A stretch of 64,000 bases of DNA, taken from contig JACVVK020000037.1 in assembly GCA_018292915.2 (NCBI GenBank), forward strand, positions 775,001 through 839,000. Reading direction: 5' to 3'. The notes under the pieces are model-generated. The model saw only the letters and a list, made by a program, of their open reading frames with translations, did no database searches and had not been told where the DNA came from. The translations under genes were made by a program, and so were the position numbers. Shown here in pieces: positions 33,220-41,449 of the stretch (the first letter of the stretch is position 1; each line of letters opens with the position of its first letter). Source of the stretch: Batillaria attramentaria. Lineage: Eukaryota > Mollusca > Gastropoda > Batillariidae.

Positions 33220-35155
33220 AATTATATGAATTTAGTGATCTTAACTTCTTTATGTGTCTTATGCTCGCCCGCATGAATTGCCCTACGGCCGGGATAAATA
33301 AAGTATTTTGACTTGACTTGACTTGACTTGACCCTCCCCACTATATGATAAGACTGGTTAAAAAGAACAGTCCACTGCACACCAGTAGAAGCCACTGTTA
33401 GGCAAGGCGTGGGTCTTCCCGTTAGGCTCAAGGCTAAAATTGCGAGTTTTGCATGGGCTTTTGAGAGATACGGCAGAAGGGGTGGGTGAATGGGTGTTTG
33501 GGGGTTTAACGTCCTTTTCCACCACATAGGGTGATACCAAAGACGGGGCAACGATGAAAAAAAGCCAGCACAAATATTTGGCCCGAGCCGGGATCGAACT
33601 CACGACCCGAGCATTTGAAGTCCAACGCTCTACCATTCGACCACCCCGGCTCCCCGATACGGCAGAAGGAATCATGTTATGTTTTTCTAACCATTTTGTA
33701 AAGTTTTGATGGAGAACAAGATTTCGACAAGCTATGATCACAGGTCCCGGTCTTATAAGTGGATGAATGCAAATGCCCAACTTTTTCAGCCGGAAACTCC
33801 ACCCCTACACTGTATCTTTGGGTCAAAATTTTAAATAGCTGAGCTGACCGTTCGCACCACGTGATTGTAATATGTTCAAGTTATGTCCAGTGTTTGAGAG
33901 AATGCGTGTGATTCACGTGAGCGTGCGTGCTGGGTTCAGTTCGCGGCGCTTTGAGCCGATCCATGAAATGGGTAAATCGCCTATACAATACTCATTATTA
34001 TTATTATTAAAAGATGTTTTGTTTTCCTTCTTCAGGCCCGCCAGTTGCGTTCTCTGTGGCACATCAACAAACCGGACTTGTACATCTGGGTCCTTACTGC
34101 TGTCGTCGGAATTTTCGCCGACCTTGGCATTGGTTTGCTGGTTGGCATGGTGTTCTCCATGGTAACGGTGCTGGGGGTCAGCCAGCTGGCGTCGGGGACG
34201 TTGCTAGGCAGAGCGGAGGATGAAGACGTTGTCATGGACGCAGGTTGCCGGGGCATAAAACCAATTCCCGGCGTTCGAATCTTCAGGTATCTTTGTGGAA
34301 ACGTCCAGATTAATTTTGGGTGTGTGAAGGAAGCTACAACATGAACAACACAGGCTTCACAAAATACAACTTTGTTTTGGAACAGCGGCAGCTGGATATG
34401 TTGCAAGATGGGTTTTAAATTAACGCCATAGACAACTGACTTTTTCGTTATTATTTATCTACTTGTTTGTTTATTTTTGAAGTATTGTTGTTGATTTTTT
34501 TTTTTCACTGTATTATGATTATACTACATAATGTATAATGTTTTCCAGCGAAGCGACGTGAAAGCACACGGCCTCAAACTCGTTTCTTTCTCTATAACTA
34601 TAGCTTTTCCTTTGACGTCTTTACAGCTACCTCAGTGATAATTATCCACCTTTTGAAATTCTTCATGTTTGAGTATGTTTGATGTTTTTCCACAGGTTTG
34701 AGACCACACTGTACTACGCGAGCGCAGACCGGTTCAGAAACCAACTGTTTTCCCTAGTTTTCGACCCCACCAAGGCAACTCCTCGCCCTGTTGTTCTGGC
34801 CAAAGTAGACGCTGATTCCGCTGCACTTGAATCATCTGAACCGACATGTCCAGCTCCCTCAGATTCACATCCAATAAAGACAGACGCCAGTTCAAGGAAC
34901 GACGTGCGTCACGTGATTTTAGACTGTTCGTCCATGACCTACATAGACGTGGCGGGAATCGACACGCTGTTGCTGACTTATCGTCAGTTCTCGCAGGCGG
35001 GCGTGATCGTGCTGTTGGCGGCTGTTCCATCAGCCACGCTGGCCACTCTGAACCGAGCGAATTTCTTCGACGTGTGCAGTGAGGACAAGGTTTTCTATAC
35101 TGTCTTTGACGCTCTGCAGAATCTGTCGGATGTAAGGAGCGTGACTGATGTGTGA
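24966..35155 (+). CDS. Gene A: SLC26-family anion transporter (SulP)
   Basis: Eight exons join into about 710 codons with compatible phases and GT-AG borders: 24966-25004, 27920-28098, 29205-29344, 29821-30139, 31042-31394, 32298-32689, 34036-34286 and 34696-35155. The product is a plasma-membrane anion exchanger or transporter. The N-terminal cytosolic part (1-100) includes a CRCSGKC cluster. The transport domain (about 100-540) shows [37 protein letters not shown] and PPRTMM blocks. A STAS domain (about 560-705) contains [15 protein letters not shown]. Two N-glycosylation sequons (NGT, NMT) lie in an early loop. Substrate cannot be assigned; sulfate, chloride, bicarbonate and oxalate are all known in the family. 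Exon 1 is the least certain part. It is paralogous to gene B. Confidence 0.88.
26180..26515 (-). mobile_element. Family A SINE with tail in three tandem copies
   Basis: The SINE head (GATTCGAACTCACG) is cut short at 26505. Its tail-side segment of about 85-95 bp (GAAGTACAGA..GGTGGGTGTTT..AACGGCCTTTTCCACC) is present three times. It lies in gene A intron 1, just outside the palindrome. Confidence 0.85.
27417..27582 (-). mobile_element. Family A SINE in gene A intron 1
   Basis: A full-length minus-strand copy from GTTTGGGGGTTTAACG to GGCCACCCCGGCTCCC. Confidence 0.92.
27920..28098 (+). CDS. Gene A exon 2
   Basis: It follows a CTCTCTCTTCCCGGAGCAG acceptor and ends GAATGCAG|GTAAGG in phase 2. 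It encodes the cytosolic N-terminal segment with [20 protein letters not shown], matching gene B IVIQRRLYTQAKLDEAYRDE. An ATG at 27930 is out of this frame. Confidence 0.85.
28300..28755. repeat. AAC-rich simple repeat and (CA)n tract in gene A intron 2
   Basis: About 400 bp of CAACAACAAC and AAACAAAC steps ending in a 40-bp CA tract. The long C/F/V-rich minus-strand frames here are composition artefacts. Confidence 0.93.
28935..29204 (+). repeat. 32-bp tandem repeat duplicating a 3' splice site, split by a SINE
   Basis: Four copies of a 32-bp unit starting GTGTTGTTGCCATAATCACG end in GTGCAG or TTTGCAG. A family A SINE separates copies 2 and 3. The last copy ends at 29204 and supplies the exon 3 acceptor. 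The other AGs end at 28985, 29017 and 29172. Confidence 0.85.
29023..29144 (-). mobile_element. Family A SINE inside the 32-bp repeat
   Basis: Tail and body plus a truncated head (CATTCCAACTCACTACGC). It separates the second and third 32-bp units upstream of gene A exon 3. Confidence 0.85.
29205..29344 (+). CDS. Gene A exon 3
   Basis: It starts G-TGT-TCC after TTTGCAG and ends CCGCAAG|GTACAT in phase 1. It encodes [20 protein letters not shown] and the first membrane segment, [14 protein letters not shown]. Gene B encodes the same region inside one large exon. The start depends on choosing the last of four tandem acceptor-like sites; the 32-base spacing means other choices break the frame. 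Confidence 0.85.
29686..29752. repeat. Poly-G tract in gene A intron 3
   Basis: Long G runs broken by a few T, A and C bases, 70 bases upstream of the exon 4 acceptor. Potential G-quadruplex former on the sense strand and a likely assembly trouble spot. Confidence 0.9.
29821..30139 (+). CDS. Gene A exon 4
   Basis: It starts after CCTGGTGCAG and ends CTGTCCAG|GTGGGT in phase 2. It encodes [37 protein letters not shown], a loop with two N-glycosylation sequons, and [19 protein letters not shown]. Its 5' splice site has been duplicated by a SINE insertion. Confidence 0.92.
30140..30346 (-). mobile_element. Family A SINE inserted at the exon 4 splice donor
   Basis: A minus-strand family A SINE (tail GT/GGT-rich, head ending GGCTCCCC at 30332) is flanked by the direct repeat CTGTCCAGGT at 30132-30141 and again after the head at about 30337-30346. 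The repeat is the exon end plus GT, so the target duplication copied the 5' splice site. Confidence 0.82.
30355..30590 (-). mobile_element. Family B SINE fragment in gene A intron 4
   Basis: The 3' and middle parts of family B on the minus strand (ATAATAATAACTGGGTATTG tail, CACGTGAATCACACGC-type block, ending ACATTTCCA). The tRNA-like head is absent. Confidence 0.75.
30946..30998. repeat. Poly-C tract before gene A exon 5
   Basis: About 50 C residues interrupted by a single G, 40 bases before the exon 5 acceptor; together with the poly-G block of intron 3 it makes this gene hard to assemble exactly. Confidence 0.92.
31042..31394 (+). CDS. Gene A exon 5
   Basis: It follows CTTTGGTTTCAG and ends CCGACAG|GTAACT in phase 1. 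It encodes [20 protein letters not shown], a loop, [20 protein letters not shown] and [20 protein letters not shown]: four membrane segments of the transport core. Confidence 0.93.
31915..32290. mobile_element. Two retrotransposon-like tails facing outward, with a (GA)n tract
   Basis: On the minus strand, AAATAAAGTTCGTTTGTTCG at about 31920-31948 looks like a retroelement tail with GTTC repeats. On the plus strand, AAATAAAATTGTCATTGTCA at about 32260-32282 looks like another. A (GA)n run lies at 32111-32162. The second tail directly precedes the exon 6 acceptor and supplies most of its pyrimidine-poor upstream context. Confidence 0.55.
32298..32689 (+). CDS. Gene A exon 6
   Basis: It follows GTGTGTCACAG and ends CTGCTACAG|GTAAGA in phase 0. 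It encodes [58 protein letters not shown] and [20 protein letters not shown]. The PPRT block sits where other SLC26 proteins have the conserved TM10 residues near the anion site. Gene B has an intron inside this exon, after TMMLS. Confidence 0.94.
33148..33217. repeat. (GT)n microsatellite in gene A intron 6
   Basis: About 70 bp of GT dinucleotides. It is followed at 33255-33333 by GGCCGGGATAAATAAAGT and a (TGACT)n end, the look of a LINE 3' tail. Confidence 0.95.
33345..33425 (-). repeat. Dispersed repeat shared with gene B intron 2
   Basis: The reverse complement (CACGCCTTGCCTAACAG..., TACTGGTGTGCAGTGG, TGTTCTTTTTAAC, TTATCATA) matches 45115-45200 in the paralogous gene. Both are intronic and in opposite orientations relative to the genes. 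Confidence 0.7.
33481..33655 (-). mobile_element. Complete family A SINE with target duplication
   Basis: A full-length minus-strand SINE. The 14-bp direct repeat GATACGGCAGAAGG flanks it (33467-33480 and 33656-33669). The head shows an A box (TGGTCGAATGG) and B box (GAGTTCGATCC), typical of a tRNA-derived polymerase III promoter. Confidence 0.93.
33828..34009 (+). mobile_element. Family B SINE 3' half next to the exon 7 acceptor
   Basis: It lacks the tRNA-like head, starts near TAAATAGCTGAGCTGACC and ends in (ATT)n, 26 bases before the exon 7 acceptor at 34035. It may supply the branch-point region. Confidence 0.82.
34036..34286 (+). CDS. Gene A exon 7
   Basis: It follows TTTTCCTTCTTCAG and ends ATCTTCAG|GTATCT in phase 2. 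It encodes [20 protein letters not shown], the last membrane segments ([17 protein letters not shown]), and the linker into the STAS domain ending IPGVRIFR. Confidence 0.94.
34696..35155 (+). CDS. Gene A exon 8 (STAS domain, stop)
   Basis: It follows TTTTTCCACAG. It encodes [18 protein letters not shown], a variable loop, [20 protein letters not shown], the STAS core, and a terminal SDVRSVTDV before TGA. No AATAAA was seen in the next 100 bases; AGTAAA at 35226 is the nearest variant. Confidence 0.94.
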
Positions 35156-35696
35156 ACGCTTTGTTTTGTATGATAGCTATGTGATAGGATTTTGCTCTGC
35201 CGGAAACATTCCAGTGCAAACGTACAGTAAACTGATTTTTTTTCTCTGAAAGAGTTTTATTTGAGATGGTTCAACCCGTGATATCCATGAGAAAGACTAG
35301 AGTACGAATATGAAAACGAATACCATCACTATAACAACACTGTGACAGCAGTAGCAACAACAACAGCAGCATCAGTCAAACCAGACCGAGCCGGCCAACC
35401 AACCAACCAACCAACCAAACATTAACAACAACAAAGCGGAAGATTTACGACGCAACACTTTCACTACGTCAGTTCCTAATTGAAGCAACATAATTTGCGA
35501 TAGCTTTAAAACAGAGTGTGGTAAGAATTTTGTGTGTGCGTGCGTGTGTGCAACAAACAAACAAACAAACAAACAAACAAACAAACAAACAAACAAACAA
35601 ATACAATTTCAGTCAGAGTAGGTGTAGCTAATTTGGTTCAACTACCGAAAGTTCAACATACATAAAGGTTCCAGGTTAACATTTTTTCCAAGGCCA

Positions 35697-36187
35697 GGGG
35701 CCGATTGCATGGAAAAACGTCTACCGTGATGTCGGTAAACTGCTACCGCTCCGGTAGCTACCGGCGGGTAATTTTGTTATCAAGTTTGGATTGCATGAGT
35801 CGTTATCGGAGCGGCGTTAGCTACCGGCACCGTACTATTAATAGACAGGATTTTCCCGGAAACGTGTACAGTCCCATCGCAAAACATTGGCGAAGTTTTT
35901 AATGGATGCCGTTCGAGTCCTTGCAGGGCGCTGTTTGTTTCTGTTTATGCTGTCAATGCTACGTTGCTACGAGATACGTGACGACAGATAACTTGACGGG
36001 AAGCAACTGTCTTTTACACACTGAAGAAAGCAGCCGGTCTGTGTAAACGGCAGTCGCCTCCCGCTGTGGGTCATTACGTCCTTTGTAACGACATGACAAT
36101 GCAGTACAAACAGATACACGTATGCGGTCAGCGAGCATCGTACATGCCGCCATTTATAAAATCGACAATAATTTGGAAGGCAGCTGT

Positions 36188-36227
<40 letters not shown>

Positions 36228-36233
36228 CTATTG

Positions 36234-36326
<93 letters not shown>

Positions 36327-36900
36327 TGTAGAGATTTGTATTGGTTTGGAAATGTTATCCACTGTCAGTGGTACCCATTGCAAGAAGGCCTCGGTAACTC
36401 TGCGTATTGTTCGGCAAGCTGTCGAACGGTCAACGCCAACCAACTCGCCGCACATGTCTTCAAAGCATCCGGACGCGTAAATGCGTTAACAGTACCTGTA
36501 GTGCTGGCGGCAAGGCGCCCTTCCGATTGGCGTGTTCTACGTCATCTTTCAGCTCATCTGTCATTTGCAGTATGTCCACTCGTCGAAATCTGAACTTAGA
36601 AAACAGTTCGACGTCATCATATCTATCCTGCTGATGCAATCGGTCCCGAAAAATGCGGTTTCTTCGTATTTGTTGCCTGCGATGATTTGCAATAACTATG
36701 TGTGCGGCCATATTTACCAGCTTCACGATAAGAGTTACGGGGGCTGAGAGGTGCCTGTAAATTTACCGGAGGATAAGGGCCTCCGGTAAGCCTACCGCCG
36801 ACTCATGCAACCCGAGTTATCGGGATTTCCCCAGATTTACCGGCGGATAGGCTATCCCAGCTACGGTAGCGGGTTACCGGCAGCCCATGCAATTGGCCCC
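35697..36900 (-). mobile_element. PIF/Harbinger-type DNA transposon remnant
   Basis: Bounded by inverted repeats GGGGCCGATTGCATGG / CCCATGCAATTGGCCCC, with subterminal TACCGGCGG-like repeats. On the minus strand about 36330-36726 encodes the N-terminal half of a HARBI1-like transposase: RNRIFRDRLHQQDRYDDVEL, FRFRRVDIL, then a one-base frame change near 36475, and SGCFEDMCGELVGVDRST. The DDE catalytic domain is missing. A GA/GT/CA microsatellite (36191-36323) interrupts the interior. The element is inactive. Confidence 0.82.
36330..36726 (-). pseudogene. HARBI1-like transposase fragment
   Basis: Helix-turn-helix-like N-terminal region of a Harbinger transposase, recognisable by DRLH..D.Y.D.EL....FRF and CGELVGVDRSTACRTIRRV. 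One frameshift separates two frames, and the nuclease part is absent. Transposon-derived, not a host gene. Confidence 0.75.
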
Positions 36901-37072
36901 AGCCCTTTACTGAAAGGGGCATAACCACGAGAATTGGATGTTTGAGAACATAGATACTAACATGGATTTGCCTCCCTTTAAACACATTACTGGGCCTCTG
37001 TGTCCACTGTCTATGTTAGTCTGACTTTCTGTCTTGTGTAATGGCTATTTTACTAATCAGACCGTGGGAGAT

Positions 37073-37152
<80 letters not shown>
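37073..37152. repeat. (GT)n microsatellite
   Basis: About 80 bp of uninterrupted GT dinucleotides in the A-B intergenic region. Confidence 0.97.
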
Positions 37153-37154
<2 letters not shown>

Positions 37155-37249
37155 GGACGGGGAAACAGGTGGGGATGTAGGGACTGAAACTGAGGAGGAA
37201 GGGCCTATCCGGGTCAGCGTACGATCAAGAAATACGCCCATGCACCTTA

Positions 37250-37530
37250 TAGTATGGTATTGCAGACTTCTCCTCGGTACACACATCCATGTCTTTTGAA
37301 ATGCTCATGGCGCCGCAGGGCTGGAGGACGAAGCAGTGACAGCCTGCCGCCGCATACTGCCAATACTTTATGTGCAAACCTTCACCCTGCTATTCAGTCT
37401 GATGCTTGCGACAGTATTTCTGTATTCCACGTCACCAGCCACAGCCTACTCTTCTTCGGAAGATGGACGTGGGATTTTTGGCGTGCACACTTGATATTTG
37501 TGCGTGCGTGTGTGCACGAGGGCGGGACCT
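37250..37530 (-). mobile_element. SINE family D, minus strand, head missing
   Basis: Matches the reverse complement of the full copy at 55542-55950: TATGGTATTGCAGACTTCTC tail side, GGCGCCGCAGGGCTGGAGGA, ATACTGTCGC-complement and GTGTACACACGC-complement blocks. The tRNA-like head is not present. Confidence 0.78.
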
Positions 37531-39095
37531 AATAAAATCCGACCTTCTAACGTCAGTTCATTTATCATTTTACGATTAATTAGTTCTCGTTGGGCAGGGT
37601 ACCAGTACTCTGATAAGCAAGAAAATTTCGGCAACAAAATCAGTGCACATAACCTTATCAGTACTGAGGCAATAAGCCAAACTATCAGGCGCACTCGTTC
37701 TTATCTATTTTCCACGGTCGCATTCAGACTCCCAGTCTGTGGGACTGTGTCCGAGTCAGAAGTGGACATTTGTTGGCCCAAGCTGTTCTTGTCGTGTGTG
37801 ACGCCAAAGGTCTTCGCTATGGACAGGTGAGAATCGAGGCATTTATTTATTTATTTATTTATTTACTATCGATAATTTGGCACGGCAAAATCAGACAGTT
37901 TTTTTTTTTTTTTTTTTTACGGAGAAAGAAGATAACAGCTAGAAAGCAAAACGTAGTTGCAGTTTGTATACTTTTCTATTTTTTTAATCGCTCTCATTAG
38001 TATGTTTATTTTTCTCTTGAGGAGGGGGTTGGGGGGGGGGGGGGGTGCTCGGCGGCGACGTTTGGGGTCGGAGGCCTTTTCAAAGGTTTAGTGAATCAAC
38101 CTGTCAACTACTATTTTTCTCACACATTTGATGGTTCTTGTTTTTTTTTTTCTTTCTTTCTATTCAATGGCCTAAGTGAGTCAGGAAACATAAAACACTT
38201 TGACTTTGAATCAGTCTCCGTATCGATTAAAAAAAATCATCCGTCAGTTTTTTTTTCTTTCTTTCTGTAACTGATTGCACTGTCTTGCCGCAGACGTTAC
38301 GAAAACTCGAAGACAAAATTCAAATAAAATACTGTTGAGGTGAAAACGAGCGCTTCTGTAATCAAAACATTTCTTTAAGCGCTATTGTAGGGAAGTGTGT
38401 AAGCTGCTATTGACTCCAAAACCACACTGACCATGTTACCGATACTTGCCGGAATTTTTGAAAAAGTTCTATTTTTGACGTTTTCATACCAGTACACAAG
38501 ACACAGTTACAGTAAGATATATAGTCAGATGGGTATACAGAAAAAAAAAAAATAAAGTACAGTTACGTGTAATCATACATACCTATACCTACCTATCTAC
38601 ATACATTCACTTGCATACATATAAATAAGCACATACATGCTACAATACTTTTTTATTTTTATTTTTTTACATGTTACATTTTATTTACATGAACAGTGAG
38701 ACTGAAGGTAGTATGACCCCCTCATATCAACAATCCGCTATGCATGTAGGGTAGGCCTATGTAAGCGTACGTAGAAGACTGTACGAGCATATGTTAACCA
38801 AGTACTTAAAAACAAGTGAAGAAAACACGAAAAAGGAGGAGTGGGGGGGGGGGGGGCACACGGCAGAGAGGGCAGTACCAAGATTTTTATAAATGTAGGG
38901 TTATGCAAAGTAGACGGCTGACGACCAGGAAACCAGGCGCTGGTAGGGAGCCCACTGTGTATGTAATAATCCCCGATTATTACCATCAGTAAAATGGATA
39001 AATCTTTTTCAACTGTATAACTATATTTCTAGTTTTGAAAGTTTAGAATGCTTCAGCTCTTTCAGCTCTTTCTTTGAAGCGCTCTGCACATAATT
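37531..39095. other. A-B intergenic sequence, simple repeats only
   Basis: It holds poly-T and ATTT runs and a poly-G tract (38028-38045). A segment ending GCTATGGACAG|GTGAGA (37826) could be a non-coding or very short coding first exon of gene B: ATGGACAG is phase 2 and would join in frame to an acceptor ACAG|A at about 39128. The donor is good but the acceptor is poor, so this is noted as an alternative only. Confidence 0.35.
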
Positions 39096-39213
39096 ATGAC
39101 ACGCCTTGAATCTTTTTGAACGGGACAGATTTGCAGGGGACAGTCCTGAGTGGACACCGTCCATCGAACAGACAGAGCTAGACACTGTCCACAGTTTCGG
39201 AGATTCTTTGGAC

Positions 39214-39252
39214 ATGGAGGAGCAGTCTGCAGACGTAGACCAGGGTCTGTTG
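39214..39252 (+). CDS. Gene B exon 1 (proposed start)
   Basis: ATG in good context (G at -3 and +4) and 13 codons, MEEQSADVDQGLL, ending TTG|GTAAGG in phase 0. The open frame continues upstream without Met to a stop near 39103. Same coding length and phase as gene A exon 1. Intron 1 would be 4.3 kb. Confidence 0.55.
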
Positions 39253-40009
39253 GTAAGGAGATGTTTGGCTGTTTTATGTTTACCGTGAATCAGAATATCT
39301 GTAGACAGAGGTGTAGACGAGCTTGTATGACGCGCGTGTGCCTGCGTATGCTATCATTAGTTCGCGAAGTCAGATGGCACCGAGAGGAAAACGTGAATCA
39401 GTTTTGCAACTTGCTCCGAAAACAACATCGAGAGATCATGCAGATCATATCACGTAGTCGTGTGGATGCAGCTATCAGCTGATGAATCCCAAAATGTAAT
39501 TCGTTACAAGGAATGCACATTAGCAAATTTAGATCTAGATCTGCAGATCTAAGTCGTCTGCACTGCCCACAGCTTGTGTCGATACCCTGGGACATACGTG
39601 CGTGCGGTAGATGTAAACAAACAACAAAAATGCAAGGGGTATAAGGAGTGTTGGGCCTAGTTCAGAGATGGTTCACAAGTTCAGCAGCTTTGAAAAAATT
39701 AATGAGTTACGGTTTTTGCCCGAGTGAAGTTACTTGTAGACAAAGCTGAGACTGACACCTTCTCTCGACAGTAAAAAACCATGAATAACTTTACGATGTA
39801 TGGTATGGTAAGGTAGACTTCTCTTCGGCGCACTTACCCATCTCTGCTGAAATGCCCATGGAGCCGCAGGGTTGGAGGACGAAGCAGTGAAAGCCTGCTG
39901 TCGCTAATCTCTACTTTATGTGTAAATCTCCACACTGCTCTTCACTCTTGTGCGTTCGACAGTATTTCTGTTTTCCACGCCACCGTGTATCAGTGAGAGG
40001 TTGTGTAAA

Positions 40010-40070
<61 letters not shown>

Positions 40071-41377
40071 TTTGTTAGCGCAGTGAGTCCTATCTGGAGA
40101 GTCTGCATGCTGTGCTCAAAAATACTATTTATGTAAGAAAAGTTTGTTCCCCCGAATGTGACTGTACACCAGTACTCCTAGAATATTTATGGGTTAGGGC
40201 AACGTCGTATATTCAAACCGAGTCAGCAGAACATTAACTTTCATCTGACCAGGTTGGCTGCCATTTTGTTGTGCCAAGAGTCCCATGCAGACTTATCGGA
40301 CTCTTGATTACACATTAACACTTTCCATGCCATTCACTTCTAGAGGTCCTGTCTGCCAGCGGCAAAGGTTATCTAAATTGGGTCAGGAAGTTGTAAAACT
40401 GGTCTGCAGACGAATAACCCCTATCGTTCTCAAAGTCAAAGGCCATTTCATTTTCATTTTCGTCCATTTTCATTTCATTTTATTTTCATTTTCGTCCATT
40501 TTCATTTCATTTTTTTTTTCATGTACATTCTCGTTTTCATTCTCATTTTCATACTGATTTTCATGCTCATATACATTGTCAGGTACATTCTCATTGTCAT
40601 ATATACATTCTCACTTTCTTTCTCATTTTCATTCTCATTCTCATTTCATTTCAGTGCCAACTCACTATTTTTCCCGGGAGCCTGGGTGGCCGAATGGTAG
40701 AGCGTTGGACTTCTAATGCTCGGGTCTTGAGTTCGTTTCCCAGCTCGGGCCAAATATTTGTGCTGGCTTTTTCATCGTTGCCCCGTCTTTGATATCACCC
40801 GTATGCTGTGGAAAAGGGCGTTAAACCCCCAAACACCCACCCACCCTCTTTGTTGCCCCGTCTTTGATATCACCCGTATGCGGTGGAAAAGGACGTGAAA
40901 CCCTCGAACACCCACCCACCCACCCCACTATTTGCCCCTAACATGTGCCTTTTTCTGTTTCTTAAAAAAAAGGGACTGAGAAGCTGTTGACTATTCTAGA
41001 TCTGAAAAACTCGAAAATGGCATGAAAAGTGTTAACTATTTACACCTCAGCACCAACCTGCCATTCTCTCATATCTTATGCAACAGAAGCAGTGGCAGAT
41101 TGCCAGGAGGACACGCGCAAGACACGTCTACCTAACTTCACTCACAGTAATCTGATCACGTGCGTGAGCCTTATTAATTACTACAGACTTGCTTATCTAT
41201 GACTCGAAGACGGAGTTGAGTAGGTTAAGACGGGGAGGTCGTCTGACAAGTTTATCGGCTGTCACGGATCGTGATTTGCCGAGATTTGTTCATTGTGTTT
41301 CCAGCTTTGTCCTGATTTATCTGGGTGTTGCAATAAGCGATTAAGAAGTTTCGATCAACTGCGTAATGCGAAAAACA

Positions 41378-41449
<72 letters not shown>

